Under the pieces are notes generated by a model. The model was not told the origin of the DNA. It ran no database searches and was given only the letters and a program-made list of their open reading frames with translations. The translations under genes and the position numbers were made by a program. From Ichthyophthirius multifiliis (lineage: Eukaryota > Ciliophora > Oligohymenophorea > Hymenostomatida), in the NCBI RefSeq assembly GCF_000220395.1, contig NW_004086160.1, forward strand, positions 1-51,141: 51,141 nucleotides of DNA, in the 5' to 3' direction. Shown piece by piece: positions 12,246 through 25,535 of the stretch (position 1 is the first letter of the stretch; every line of letters begins with the position of its first letter).

Positions 12246-13077
12246 GTTTAATTATTAAGTTATAATAATAAATATATAATAATACATAATAATATATAAT
12301 AATATAAAATTATAATAATTATTAAGATATTTATATTTACGTATATTTTAAATGTTATTATTTTTTATAAATTAATTTATAATTTTTTAATCATTTTATT
12401 TTTAACTATTAAAACTTTCTAATATTTTTTTGTTTAAATGTTTATACATTTAATTTTTTAAATATAATTTTTTATATAAATAATTGTAAAAGAATATATT
12501 TTTTTTAAATAAAAATTATAATTATCTTATTTTTTGTGTTAATTCAATATATTTAATAATATAAGACATTAAACAAATTTAATATTTTATAATTTTATAA
12601 ACAATTAATTATTAATATAATAAAATACTTTTTTTTAGAATATAAAAATTTATTAATTATATTTTATTTATCTTGAATAATAAAAAAATATATGTAAATT
12701 TTTTATAATAATTAAATATTATTTAATTTATATTTTTTTTTTATTAAAATACTCATTATTTTATTTTAGAATTAATAAATAATAACATATTTTTATTATA
12801 AACTTATTGAAAAGTATATTTTACTATAACAAAATAAAATATTTATATTATATTTTTTTTAAAATTTAAATAATTATAATTCTTTTTAAAATAATTTTTA
12901 TATTATATTTATTTATTAATTAATATTACCTTAAATAATAAACTTTAATCAAAAAAAAAATATATAAAAATATTCTTATAACAAAAAAAAAAAAAAAACT
13001 TTATAATTATATTAAAAAGAACAAATAAAAAGAAAAAAAAAGAAAAAATACTAAATAAAAATAGGAAATAGAAAAAA
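12246..13077. other. Divergent intergenic region between DnaJ and Aurora kinase genes
   Basis: About 830 bases of low-complexity AT sequence between two divergent start codons. It presumably carries both promoters, but no motif stands out beyond A-runs just before the Aurora ATG. Confidence 0.5.
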
Positions 13078-15225
13078 ATGTAAAAACTCGGTTTAAATTA
13101 ATTAAAAGAACGTATATTAATACTAAGTCCAACAGTTCAAGGCCGTTTAGAAAGTGAATTAAAAACTGACGATTTTCAATTAATCGAAAAGCTCGGCCAA
13201 GGAGCATTCGGTAAAGTATATAAAGCAAAATCTAAAAAGACAAACCAATTAGTAGCTTTAAAATAAATGGATAAATAACAAATAAAAAATTAAGGAATGT
13301 ATAAATAAATTCAAACAGAAGTTAAAGTAATGTATACTTTAGACCATCCTAATATAATAAAACTATATAACCATTTTGAGGAAGAAAAAAGTATTTTTTT
13401 AGTCCTTGAATATGCCGGAGGTGGATAATTATGGAAAATATTAAGAGAAGTAGGTCGTTTTGATGAAAATACAGTAAAAAAATACATGGCCGATATACTA
13501 TTAGCCGTTGAGTATTTGCATTCATAAAATCCGGCAATAATACATAGAGATATAAAACCCGAGAATTTAATTTTAAGTGAAGGCAGATTAAAATTAATAG
13601 ACTTCGGATGGTCTAATTTTAAAAATAATGAAAGAAATACCTACTGTGGTACATTAGATTATTTGGCCCCAGAAATGATTCTAGAAAAAGGACATGATGA
13701 GAAACTCGATATATGGAGTCTAGGGGTTTTATTATATGAATTAATTACCGGTAAAGCACCTTTTGGAGTATCTAATTTAGTTAATGATTAGAATGAAATG
13801 AGGAGATAATTAGAATAAAATATACTATAAGGAAAGATCAATTTTCCTAATGATTTTCCAGTTTTAGCAAAGGATTTAGTAAATAGTTTGTGTAAAAAAG
13901 ATCCTTAATAGAGAAAAAATTTAGGAGAAATTAAAAAACATCCATGGTTTATTATACATTAGAACGGAAAAACGATTTTTGAAGTAGAACCTTGGTGTCT
14001 CTCTTATGTTAAAACTAATATTTAGTAAAATTAGGCAGTTTTGGCAATTAATTAATTAGTAAAACCATTTGAAATTTAAGAAGGATTTTCGAAATAATTT
14101 ATTGTTGATTTTGCTAATAGAATGCATCCGGATGTCGTTTAGAGTTTTTTATAAAGAATTTCTTAATAATAATTATGCTTAAGTGAAAATAATAATAATA
14201 ATAATTATGAGGATTAAATTGAATATTTGAAAAATAAAATTGATTAATTAAACTTATATGTATAATAAATGAATAAGGAAAAAAATGAACTTTAAGTTGA
14301 TTTTTAAGTCAAAGTCGAAGAATTAAAAAAAATAAAAGAAGAATTAGATAATATGAAAAATTAAGGATAAAATTTAGGTTTTTTTTAAAGATAAATTCTT
14401 ATTTTAAAAGAAGAAAAGGAAAAACTTAAAAACGAAAATAATTCTCTTTATGAAAAATAAAGTGAATATGAGGGACAATTAAAATAATTTACTTATTAAT
14501 TAAAATAATTCCAAGAACAAAAAAAGATTAGGAAAAATATAAATAAGAAAAAATTATTTTTTTGAAAAATTAAAAAACTTCAAGAAGATTTAGACTTGGC
14601 AAAAGGCGATTTAATTGAAATTAGTTAATAAAGAGAATAAGATATAATCATGTATTAATATAAAATATAAGTATTGGAAAAAAAAGGAGGTGTAGGAGGT
14701 ATTTCATCGAATAATTGGGAAGAATTATTAAGAGAATTAAACAATTTGATAGAATAAATGAATAAGAAATTTGCAATAACTAAGAAGTAAATAGAAGTAA
14801 TTGAGAAATATTCCCAAATGGAAAGTCAATTAATTAAATTAAAACTCGAAAGAAATAATTTAGAAGAAGATTTGAAACTATAAATATAAGAAAATTATGA
14901 AGAAGAAATGGATAAAATAAAAATTTAGTATAAAGACTAGATTGAAACCTTAAAGGAAGAATATGAGAAATAAATATAAGAATTACATATATAGGTTTAA
15001 AATCTAAAATACTTAGAAAATTAAATATTGGTAAATAATATTGAAAATAAGGGATTAAGGAACCAAAATTAAATATTGTAAAATAGTTTAAAAGAAATTA
15101 AATCTGATTATGAATAAAATAAAAAACTTAAAGTATTAATGGAAAATAAAATTAAAGAATTAGATAATGAAGTTGCTGATTTATAATAATGTATTAAAAA
15201 ATATTAATTTTAAGCTAAAAAATGA
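13078..15225 (+). CDS. Aurora-type serine/threonine kinase with coiled-coil C-terminus
   Basis: Mitotic/ciliary kinase family. From ATG 13078: [14 protein letters not shown] (residues 35-48), VALK lysine 62, [36 protein letters not shown], and [13 protein letters not shown]. The DFGWSN plus CGTLDYLPPE-like signature is diagnostic of Aurora kinases. Typical Auroras end soon after the kinase domain; here about 400 more Glu/Lys/Gln-rich residues form a predicted coiled coil, a fusion-like architecture. A strict reading meets TGA at 14563-14565. Yet the same frame is open again to TGA 15223. Between 14519 (7-A run) and 14569 (5-A run) the next frame reads a better heptad-like stretch (DQEKYKQEK), so two compensating 1-base run errors are likelier than a real stop. 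Intronless. Confidence 0.85.
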
Positions 15226-16662
15226 ATATTTTTTTTTTTTTTTCAGTTTTTATTTATGTTTTTTATAAGAATTAAATATATAAAACATGTTAATATATTC
15301 TTGTCTATATAATTCTATATTTTTTCTTTTTCTTAAAATAATTATTAATATAATTTTCATAATACATTTTTTATATAAATATAAATAATTTGTTTTTCTT
15401 ATATATATACTATAAAATATTTATTTTAATAATTATATGGTTAGAAACATTCAAAATAAGCTAAATTTTTATTCTTTTAGAAAATATGTATGTTTATATC
15501 ATAAAAATACTTTTAACTAATTTTACCTTTATGAAAGAAAAAAAAAAGTACATTATTATATTTATTTTAATAAATCTTTAGTATTAAAATTATTAATAAA
15601 TATCAGTTTTATTTAAATTTTTCTTATATATTTTTTATAGTTTAACTCTTTATTTTCTATCTTTTTCCTTTTAAATTTATAGCATTTTTGAATAAATAAT
15701 ACTATAATGATCTAAAAAGATTATATTTTCTTTAAATTATTCAACATATTGTTGTTTTATCTTAATATTATAACCATTATTTAAAATTATTAATTATATA
15801 AAATTTATGAAATTTCATAAAATTTTATCGATTTTTAAACAATATGTTCACATTCTTATTAATTTTAAGTATTATGTGCACAAAGTTGTAAAAATATAAT
15901 TATTTTCTTAACCATAAAAAAATTAAAAAGCATATATTTATCATATTTGAATTAAAAACTTGTTAAATATATTAAAAAATAAAATATAAATGCATTTATA
16001 TTTGCATATAGTCATTCAATATAGATTGTACTTAATCTTTTAAAAATAATAAACTAAATACCGAATAAAAACATATAATAATTTTTTTTCTTTTAATTTA
16101 TCTTATATTAAGATTGAAATAAAATATAAATAATAAAAAAACATGTATAAAACTATAAAAATAAATTATATATAAGATATATAAGATATATGCAATTTTA
16201 TTAGGGCATATAAATTTCCTGTCTTTTGCAATAAGTTATAAAATAATTTGATAAATTCTATATATTATATTTGATATTAAAAGAAAGTATAAACTTTTAA
16301 AAATATAAAAAGCGAAATAATAAACAGTATGAAACATTTAATTTTGTAAATAAAAATTTTATATATTGAAAATGTATGAATTTTTAGAAACTTTTAAATT
16401 AAAATATTATTTATTGAAAAATAAAATAATATAATATTTCGAATAAGAATAAAAGTATGCTAACTGGAACTTAAAAAATAAATAGTTAAAGATATATGAA
16501 TATATGTATTTTCTAAAATTATTTAATAATATAAAATTAAATTAATATTATGAAAACAATATATATGATATAATATTAATAATAATAAAAAAATAATTAG
16601 TTCTTTGTATATAAAAAATAAAAGTAATAAAAAGAAATAATATATTTATAATTGTATAAAAA
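15226..16662. other. AT-rich convergent intergenic region
   Basis: About 1.4 kb between the 3' ends of the Aurora kinase gene and ENT copy A. I see no protein segment, RNA gene or structured repeat. Confidence 0.5.
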
Positions 16663-18146
16663 TCATTTTTTTTCAAAAACTACGGCCATTATTGTTCCAA
16701 TAGTAATACCAAATGTCAAAAAGAAAACATTAACGTAATTTATAAAATCTCTATCTTTAGAATTTGTAGTCTTTTAAGTTGCCACAATTATTAAAATAAT
16801 AGTTACCATTCCTTTCGTTAAAGCAAAAATAAATAAAAGGAAACTTTAAAAGAAATCATTTTACATATCTTCCGAGATTTTTTAATTAGCAATCGATAAA
16901 AAAAAATATAGAATGAAAATCTTGAAACAACTATTGCATATGCAAATAATCGTTTTTATAAAAATTTAATTCCTCCTAATAATTTTCCAATTGTATCGCC
17001 TATATTAAAAATCAAAAACATTAAAATAGGTGCATAAGGTAATTAAAAATGACTATATTTAGGGTATTAGAAAACTGAGACACCAGGAAAAAGCATAAAA
17101 GTCTAAACCTAATTGATAAATATAAAAAAAGGATTAAGTCCTACCAATTATAAGCAACTAAAAAGTTTATAGAATATAGATTTATTATAATTATTAACAA
17201 TATCCAATTATTAAGACGTTTAAATTTGTTTAATACTCAATATTTATTAAATAGTCTACATATTTAAAGGTGGTTATACTTAATTATCATTATTAATAGC
17301 TAGTTAGTTATCTTAAACATTATCAATTTCATTTTATGAACTATGAATTGTTTATTTTTATAGTTTATTTTAAAATTATTAAAGTTAGTCTCTTTTCATA
17401 ACGGCTTTATAATAGTCGCCATTTACGAAAATAGTTATACATATACTTCCTACTAAATAAAAACCTGCTGCTACTCCAAAATATAAAGCAACTCCATTAT
17501 CTTATTCTTTTATTCCATAAGTTCATAAGGCGAGTAATCTAAAAAGATTCATAATAATACCTGACAAAGCTGTAAAAGTCCAATAAATGTTTACTAATAA
17601 TCTACTTTGGGTAGCTCCAGAAATAGCTACGGAAGAATTATTAGCAATACTATCCATAGTTCCTTAGAATATTAAAATAATGAATACTAGGATAATGCCA
17701 GCCTATGTTTATTAAAGGTACACACTTACCAAACATAAAGAAATTAGAGATAATATTGCTCCTCTTAAAGAAAAAGGAATAGATTTTTCAAATGGAATAT
17801 TATGTCCTATTATTGTCAAAGTAACTCCGACTAAAAAATTAGAACACATAATCGGAATTGGGAAGTAAAAAGCAACATCTACGAAATTATTTTTTGGAAA
17901 TTTATCTTAGAAAAAATGTAAAGCATTTAAAATGGCATTCAAACCAGTCAAAGCACTTATACCTAATAAAGCAAATGTGAATTTGTGGAAAAAAGTTATT
18001 GAAGGTATTTTTACATAGTTTTTTTCAGCTTCTGATGCTTTTGGTGACTTTTTCTAAGAAGATTAGATTTCTTATATTACTAATTCGGCAATTTATTTAT
18101 TTATTTTTAATTCTTATTAGTTTGTTTCTTTTACAAATTCGGCCAT
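16663..18146 (-). pseudogene. Equilibrative nucleoside transporter (ENT/SLC29) copy A, disrupted
   Basis: Belongs to the seven-copy ENT family of this window. Start at 18146; the N-terminus carries a near-duplicate of the family start (MAEFV, later IAELV). TM1 reads TFALLGISALTGLNAILN, and the second half has QTFMLFPGVSVFQ and FNIGDTIGK, the ENT FNxxDxxG[RK] motif. Two lesions: codon 208 (17525-17523) is TGA where the sisters have GGA in LGAFG, a base substitution; and the T-run on the plus strand complement at 16898-16906 is one base short, shifting the frame before the last helices. All other codons remain open to the usual stop (FEKK, TGA). Recent inactivation is inferred; TGA is the only stop in this code. 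Confidence 0.8.
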
Positions 18147-20217
18147 TTATTTATTTTATTATTATATTGTATTTAATGTATTTTATTTTTATTCCATTTG
18201 ATTTGATTATATATTTTTTTTATTTTGATTTTTTTTGATTTTATATATTGAATAATATAATATTTTTTTTTAATTTAAGCTTTTGTTTTATTAACTGAGG
18301 TTATTTTTATTTTAGTAATTTTTTTTGTTTTTACATATTAAAAATAAATGATAAAATATACTAAATTTAAAATATTGTAATTTACTATGATAAAAAACTA
18401 AGTAAATTAAATTTTAAATGAATAATATAGGATTCTATAAAATTTATAATAATTTTTTTATTGAAAATAAGAAATATATTAAAATTAAAGGAATAATATA
18501 ATAAATGTATATAAATATATTTTAAAATTAAAAACAATTTATTTTATTTTTATTTATGAAAAATATATTTAAAATTTATTTATAATTTTAATTTTTATTT
18601 TAAGTGTTTAAATATTTTTTGTTTTATTTCTGTAAATTTTAATTATTAAGATAAAATAAATATAAAATCATATATTTTAAATAAAAAAAATATATAAAAT
18701 AATATTCAATTAATAGTATAATTTATCTTTTAATTTTTAATAAATAAATTGTAGAATGTGTATTAAATTAATTTTAGCCTTTTTTAATTAATTATAATAA
18801 TATTTTTTGCTATGAAGTTAATATTTCATAATTCGAATTTTCTATTAAATTTTTATGTTCTAATATATTAGAAAATTTTAAAAAATAACTTATTTTGAAT
18901 TAAAAGTTATTTAAATTAAAATATAAAATGATTTAAATAATAATTATAAAATAATGTTTAATTAATTCATTTATTATATAAACAACAAAATGGCATAATA
19001 TATAAAAATAGAATTATTTTATTTATATATTCAAAAAATTAATATAAGATTAAAAACTACTTATCAAATAAATAATAGTATATTATTTTTAAATAAAAAA
19101 AAAAAAAATTTAAAATATAGATATAAAAATATTATATATATACATATAATATACAGTTATAACATAATTTTTAAAAAATAATAAATAATATAATAAGTAT
19201 ATTCATTTATTAATTTTATATTTTTTGATTCTTTTAATAATATTTAATATAAATTAAAATGTTTTTATGAAATAAAACATATAAGAAGGAAAATTATTTA
19301 TTAAATAATTAATTTTATATATTTATATTAATTCATTTTTAATTAATTATAACCTAAAATTATATTTTTATTTAATATCTTCATAAGATATAAAAAGACT
19401 TAACTTTTAAAAAATTTGAGTATTTTAAATACTAAAAACTTTAAATTTATACAATAAATATTTTTTCAAAAACTATCTGATCTTTTTTATTATATTTAAC
19501 TTAATTTTACTAAAAAGAATATTATTTTTTTTATTTAATAAGTTATTTAAATATTAACAATTTTTTTTTTATTTTATTTTGAATGTTTATAAAAATAAAA
19601 TAAATATTTTAAAAATTTAGTAAATATTTTATTTTATATTTAATTAGAGTAATTATACAATTTTATTCGGCTCCATAAATTTAATGTCTGTTCCAATATC
19701 TAATAAAATTTTTAATAATTTATATAAATATAAAAAATTAAAGAAATAATTATTAAAAATTTTACAATATAAATCAAATTATTTATTATTAAGAACTTTG
19801 TAATATAAAAAATTAATTATTGATTTATAAAAAAAAAAAAATACATTATAACATTTAAAGTTGAAAAAAATTTGGAATATTGACAAATGTTTAAACAAAA
19901 CCTTTAGAAAAAATGATATTATTTTATCAAATTCTAATTAGAAAAGGTTCTTTTAACTTAAATAAGTTGAATAATATTACACTAAACCATTTAATATTAT
20001 TTGTTTTATCTAAAGCCAATATATATATTCACATATTTAAATACAGTAGATATTTATATATATTTAATAATTATATTATTACTTTTGTATTATGTTTTTT
20101 ATTTTAAAAAGTAATTATATATTATTAAAAATATTTATTAATTATTATAATTATGAAATATAATTTTTTTTTTTTATTTTAAATAATTTTTTACAAGAAT
20201 ATTTTTAAAACGCCTTT
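18147..20217. other. AT-rich region between ENT copies A and B
   Basis: Low-complexity spacer. The part next to copy A (about 18272-18300) holds short motifs shared with other ENT 5' flanks, given separately. No other gene is supported; a 64-codon frame at 19913 has no recognisable content. Confidence 0.5.
18272..18300 (-). promoter_or_regulatory. Shared 5' motifs of ENT copy A
   Basis: On the minus strand this reads ATAACCTCAGT followed after a short gap by AAAAGCTTAAATT, about 125-155 bases before the copy A start. The first motif recurs upstream of copy E and the second upstream of B, C and E. Either a promoter element or leftover duplicated flank. Confidence 0.3.
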
Positions 20218-21902
20218 TCATTATAATTGCCCATATTATGATTTATTTATAATCAAGCTTAAAAATAACTAGTTTAATATTTAAGTATTATCTTTTTCTA
20301 ATTATATTTAAAAAGACTTTAAATTTATATAATGTTTTAAAAATAAACTCAACAAAATAATAACATTTTTTAAAATGATATAATAAATATTAATAACTAC
20401 TTTATATATATAAAAAATATAATAAAAAGGTTATAAAAAAATAATTTAAATATAAAAAAAAATACAGTTTATTTTTAAAATCAAAGCCATTAAAGATCCA
20501 ACAGAAACACCTAAAGTTAAAAATAAAATATTCATGTGACTAATTAAATCTCTATCTTTAGAATTAGTAGCCCTTTAAGGTCCCACAGTCATTAAAATAG
20601 AAGATACCAATCCTTTTGTAAGAGCAAACATAAATATTAGGAAATATTAGAAAAAATCATTTTACATATCTTAAGATCCTTGCAAATTAGCAATCTAAAT
20701 AAATAAAATAAAAAATACAAATCTACAAATAACAATTCCAAATGCAAACTATGCTTTTTATAAAAATTTAAATCCTCCACCTAATGATTTTCCAAATATA
20801 TCGCCTATATTAAAAATCGTAACCATTAAAATAGGTGCTACAGGAAATTTAACATAAGTATATTTAGGTTTTTAGAAAACTGAGACACCGGGGTAAAGCA
20901 TACTAGTCTAAACGCAACTAACAAATATAATAAAAGGCGCAGGCCCTATTTTTTTCAAAAAATTAGAAAATTTATTCAATAAAGGTATATTTTATTAGCT
21001 ATCAAAAACCAATTATTAAGCAGTTTACATTTATTAAACACTTTACATTTATTATGAATTCTATATATTTGAAGATTTATATACTTAAATTTTATTATCA
21101 ACAGCTGCTATCTACTTGCTTTAAATTTTTTCAACTTCATTTTCTATAGATGGAATTATTTATTATCGATATTGTTCTAATTTTTTATTCTCAGCTCATC
21201 TCTTTCAACAACAGCTTTGTAATAATCACAATTTTTGAATTTATTTATAAATATACTTCCTGTTATATAAGAACCGGCTGCTACTCCAAAATATAAACCA
21301 GTCCCTTTATCTAAATCTTCTATTCCGAAAGTTCCTAAAGCAGTTAATCTCAAAAGATTCATAATTAGACCAGACAAAGATGTAAAAGTCAAATAAATGC
21401 CTATTAACACACTATTTTAAGTAGCCATAGCAAGCGTTAGGCAACAATTATTACTTATACTAACTACAGTTCCTTAGAATGATTAAATAATGAATACTAG
21501 TACGATACCAATGTATGTTTCTTTAAGAAAAACACTTACCAAACATAAAGAAGCTACTGATAAGCTAGATACTCTTAAAATAATAGAAATATAATTTTAA
21601 AAAGGGATTGCATTTCCTATTACAGATAAAATTGCTCCGACTATAAGACTTGAGCACATAATAGGAATTGGAATAAAAAAAGAAACATTCAAAAATTATT
21701 ATTTGGGAAATTTTTCTTGGAAAAAATCTAATGCATTTAAAATAGCGTTCCAACCTGTTAAAGAACATATGCCCAGAATAGCTAATGATAATTTGTGAAA
21801 AAGGGTTACTGAAGGCATTTTTTCATAGTCTTCTGTTGTTTATTAGCTTTATTGTGTATTAGTTTGGATAATTTATATTTTTTCTGTTACTAATTCGGTC
21901 AT
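20218..21902 (-). CDS. Equilibrative nucleoside transporter (EN​T/SLC29) copy B, frameshifted and with lost stop
   Basis: Start 21902: MTELVTEKIQ, then DYEKMPSVTLFHK and TM1 AILGICSLTGWNAILNALDF. TM segments 1-6 are continuous to KNCDYYKAVVERDELR. At the 6-base T-run 21181-21186 one base is missing; with it restored the Gln-rich loop and TM7-11 follow in frame (IGPAPFIIF, VSVFQKPKY, FNIGDIFGK, GVSVGSLMALIL). Without it translation leaves the frame and ends early. The usual stop just after MALIL is gone: the next in-frame TGA is at 20218-20220, adding about 85 low-complexity residues. It is the most diverged copy (SSLIVGAILS and ISNNCCLTLAM replace conserved stretches). It could be a pseudogene or an undercalled homopolymer plus a stop-loss variant. 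Confidence 0.7.
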
Positions 21903-23069
21903 TTTTTTATTTTATTGTTATGAGTTTTTTTTTTTTTTTTATGGCTTTTGTTTTTAAGTTTATTCTTATATTTTTATTTAAAAATTATATTTATATTATT
22001 TTTTACTTTATTATATTTTTTTATTTTTTTATTTTTTTTATTTTTTTTATTTTTAATGAATATTTATTTTATGTTTATATTTATTTACAGGATTTTTATT
22101 AAATTTGTGGTTCAAATATATTAATTTTATATAACCTATTTTAATATATTAAATTAAGCTCTTTTATATTTGAATATTTATTTCTTATTTTAATTTTAGT
22201 TTATAAAATTATAAGATATAAAAAAAATGTAAGTTTGTATATCAAAAATCCAAAAAAAAAAAATTATTTATTTTTGATATGATTAAAAATATATAAAATT
22301 ATAGTATAAATATAATAATTGTATTGTATTGTTAAGTTAATTTTATATTTTATTTTTTATATTTGTTAACTAATATAATAATTTACTAAGTAATAGATTT
22401 AAAATTAAATTAATAAAATAGGAAAAACCATAAAACTTTAATATTTTAACAAATAAAATAATAAAATTTATAAGAAAATATTATTGTTAAAAAAAATAAA
22501 ATATTAGATATTATTATTATATATATTATTTAATTAATTATTATTAAATATACTAAAAAATATTGTATTTAATAATTTTAATATTTAAATTTTTTTATAA
22601 TATACTACTTTTTATTCTATTTATTTTATTTCAAATTTTAAAATTCATACATGATTTTATAATGTGACGATATTAAATTTATATTTATTGAAGACTATAT
22701 ATATGAAATATTATTATAAATAAAAATTTCGTTGTAATTGTTTATTAATTATAATGTTCATTTTTTTTTAAATAAAAAAAGAAATTCTTATATATTATAA
22801 ATATTATATATATATATTTTATAAATATATATAAAATATATATAATTTACACTTTACTTTATTAATTTAGCAAATATATTTTTTTTTTTAATTTTATATT
22901 TTTTTTTTGATTTATTAGCTCTATATATATAAAATATTAGTATTTAATTTATATATATAATTAAAGTATAAATTATTTTTGTTAACATGTAATTTTTTGT
23001 ATCTCAGCAAATAAATTAATATTTAATATTAAAATAAATCTTTTATTATAATAAAAAATTAATAATAAA
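21903..23069. other. Divergent intergenic region, ENT copy B / IleRS
   Basis: About 1.15 kb between divergent starts. Positions 22152-22166 read, on the minus strand, AAAAGAGCTTAATTT, like the motif before copies C and E. Otherwise AT-rich with no gene. Confidence 0.5.
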
Positions 23070-23403
23070 ATGGATAAAAAAAATACCTTTAAAGAACGTA
23101 AAAAAAAATAATATAAAATAAAAAAAAAAAAATATACAAATATAGTATAAGAAATACCAGATTTCCCTAAAAACGAGGAATAAATTCTTTTATTTTGGGA
23201 ATAAATAGACGCATTTAAATTATAACTTGAGAAAACTAAAAATTATCCACCCTTTACTTTTTACGACGGACCACCATTTGCAACTGGTTTACCTCATTAC
23301 GGAAACTTATTAGCAGGAACAATAAAAGTAATTATATATATAAGTAAAATATATAAATATATAAATATATAAATATATAAATATATAAATATATATATAT
23401 ATT

Positions 23404-23434
<31 letters not shown>

Positions 23435-25495
23435 GATGTTGTTTGTAGATATGCATCTTAAAATGGAAAATATGTAGAAAGAAGATTCGGTTGGGATTGT
23501 CATGGTCTTCCTATTGAATATGAAATCGATAAGAAATTGTAGATTCAAACTAGATAAGATGTCTTTAAAGTATTATTAAATATAAAATATTTAATATATA
23601 TCTATATAAATATAAGATGGGTATTGATAAATATAATGCTGAATGTCGTAGTATTGTGATGAGATATTCTAAAGAATGGAGAAGTATAGTCAATAGATTC
23701 GGCCGGTAAAAAAAAAAATATATAAAAAAAATATATATAAAAAAGATGGGTTGATTTCGATAATGATTATAAGACTTTAGACTTAAATTTTATGGAATCT
23801 GTATGGTATGTATTTAAGTAAATGTTTGAAAAAGGCTTAATTTATAGAGGTTGTAAGGTTATGCCTTATTCAAATGGATGCAATACAGTCTTATCAAATT
23901 TCGAAACATAACAGAACTACAAAGAAGTGGATGATCCAGCCTTATTTGTTGCTTTTAATACTAAAAATGATCCCAAAACACGTTTATTAGCTTGGACTAC
24001 TACTCCTTGGACTTTACCTTCTAATTTAATGTTAGCGGTCAATAAAGACTTTGATTATTTGAAAGTTTTAGATAAAAAAACTTAAGATCATTATATTATT
24101 GCGGAATGCAGAATCGGTACTTTTTATAAAGATAAGAGCAATTATACAATAATTGAGAAGTTAAAAGGAGAAAAATTATCAGGAATCGAATATGATCCGT
24201 TATTTCCTTATTTCGAATAAAGAAGATAAAATGGCTGTTTTAGAGTTATTTGTGCAGATTTTGTGACCTCAGATACTGGTACTGGTATAGTACATGTAGC
24301 TCCTGGTTTTGGTGAAGACGATTATAAGATTTGTGTTAAAAATTCTGTTATTAAACCTGATGATCCACCTGTTCCTGTAGATGATAATGGCTATTTTACA
24401 GAAGAAGTAGCTGATTTTAAAGGTGTTTATGTAAAAGATGCTGACAAATTAATAAGAAAAAATCTAAAGGAAAGAGGATATTTATTAATTGATGCTTCAG
24501 TTAAACATAATTATCCTTATTGTTGGAGATCAGAGACTCCTTTAATTTATAAGGCTGTACATTGCTGGTTTATTAAAGTCACCGCAATAAAAGAAGATCT
24601 GGTTTAGAATAATAAAAAAGCATACTGGGTACCTAAATTCGCTCAAGAAGGTAGATTTAATAACTGGCTTTAAAATGCATCAGATTGGTGCTTTTCTAGA
24701 TCCAGATTTTGGGGAAATCCGATACCTATATGGGTTTCTTCAGATTTCGAGGAAGTAGTGTGTATAGGTTCAATTGAAGAATTAAAGAAATTAACTGGAG
24801 CGACTGAAATTAAAGACTTACATAGAGATTTTATAGACCATTTAACTATTCCTTCGAGCTAAGGTAAAGGCGTTTTGAGAAGAGTTGATGAGGTTTTTGA
24901 TTGCTGGTTTGAATCAGGAGCTATGCCTTATGGATAGGTACATTATCCGTTTTCTATTTCTGAGGAGGACTTTAATAAAAGATTCCCAGCTGATTTTATC
25001 GGGGAAGGTATAGATTAGACTAGAGGATGGTTTTATACTTTAAATGTTATCTCAACGGCTATGAGAAATCAAAATCCGTATAAAAATTTAATTGTAAATG
25101 GTATCGTTTTAGCTGACAATGGTAAAAAAATGTCCAAGTCTAAAAAGAATTACCCAGATCCAGTTGAGGTGGCTTAGAGACATTCAGCTGATGCTATTAG
25201 ACTTTATATGGTTTTTTTAATATAAATATATGCAAATAATATATATTTTTTTAGATTAATTCACCTTTAGTAAGAGCTGAAGAATTATCTTTTAAAGAAG
25301 AAGGTGTTTTTGCAGTTAAAAAAGATGTGTTCTTGCCTTGGTATAATGCATATAAGTTCCTTATTTAGAATATTACTAGATGGGAAAATTAAAGTGGTAA
25401 AAAATTCTAATTTGATGAGAAACTTTCAATTGATAAAAATATTTTAAAAAACCCTACAGATAAATGGATTATTGTAAAAAATATAAATATATATA

Positions 25496-25535
<40 letters not shown>

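Noticed and set aside
13007-13537. Two minus-strand frames
   Set aside because: Antisense to the Aurora kinase domain.
14563-14565. TGA as selenocysteine in the Aurora kinase
   Set aside because: The site is in a coiled-coil region with no reason for selenocysteine, and run-length errors on both sides explain it.
17999-18238. 79-codon plus-strand frame
   Set aside because: Antisense to the N-terminus and 5' flank of ENT copy A; purely hydrophobic low-complexity content.
21920-22102. 60-codon Phe/Ile-rich plus-strand frame
   Set aside because: T-run low-complexity sequence upstream of ENT copy B; no residue pattern beyond composition.
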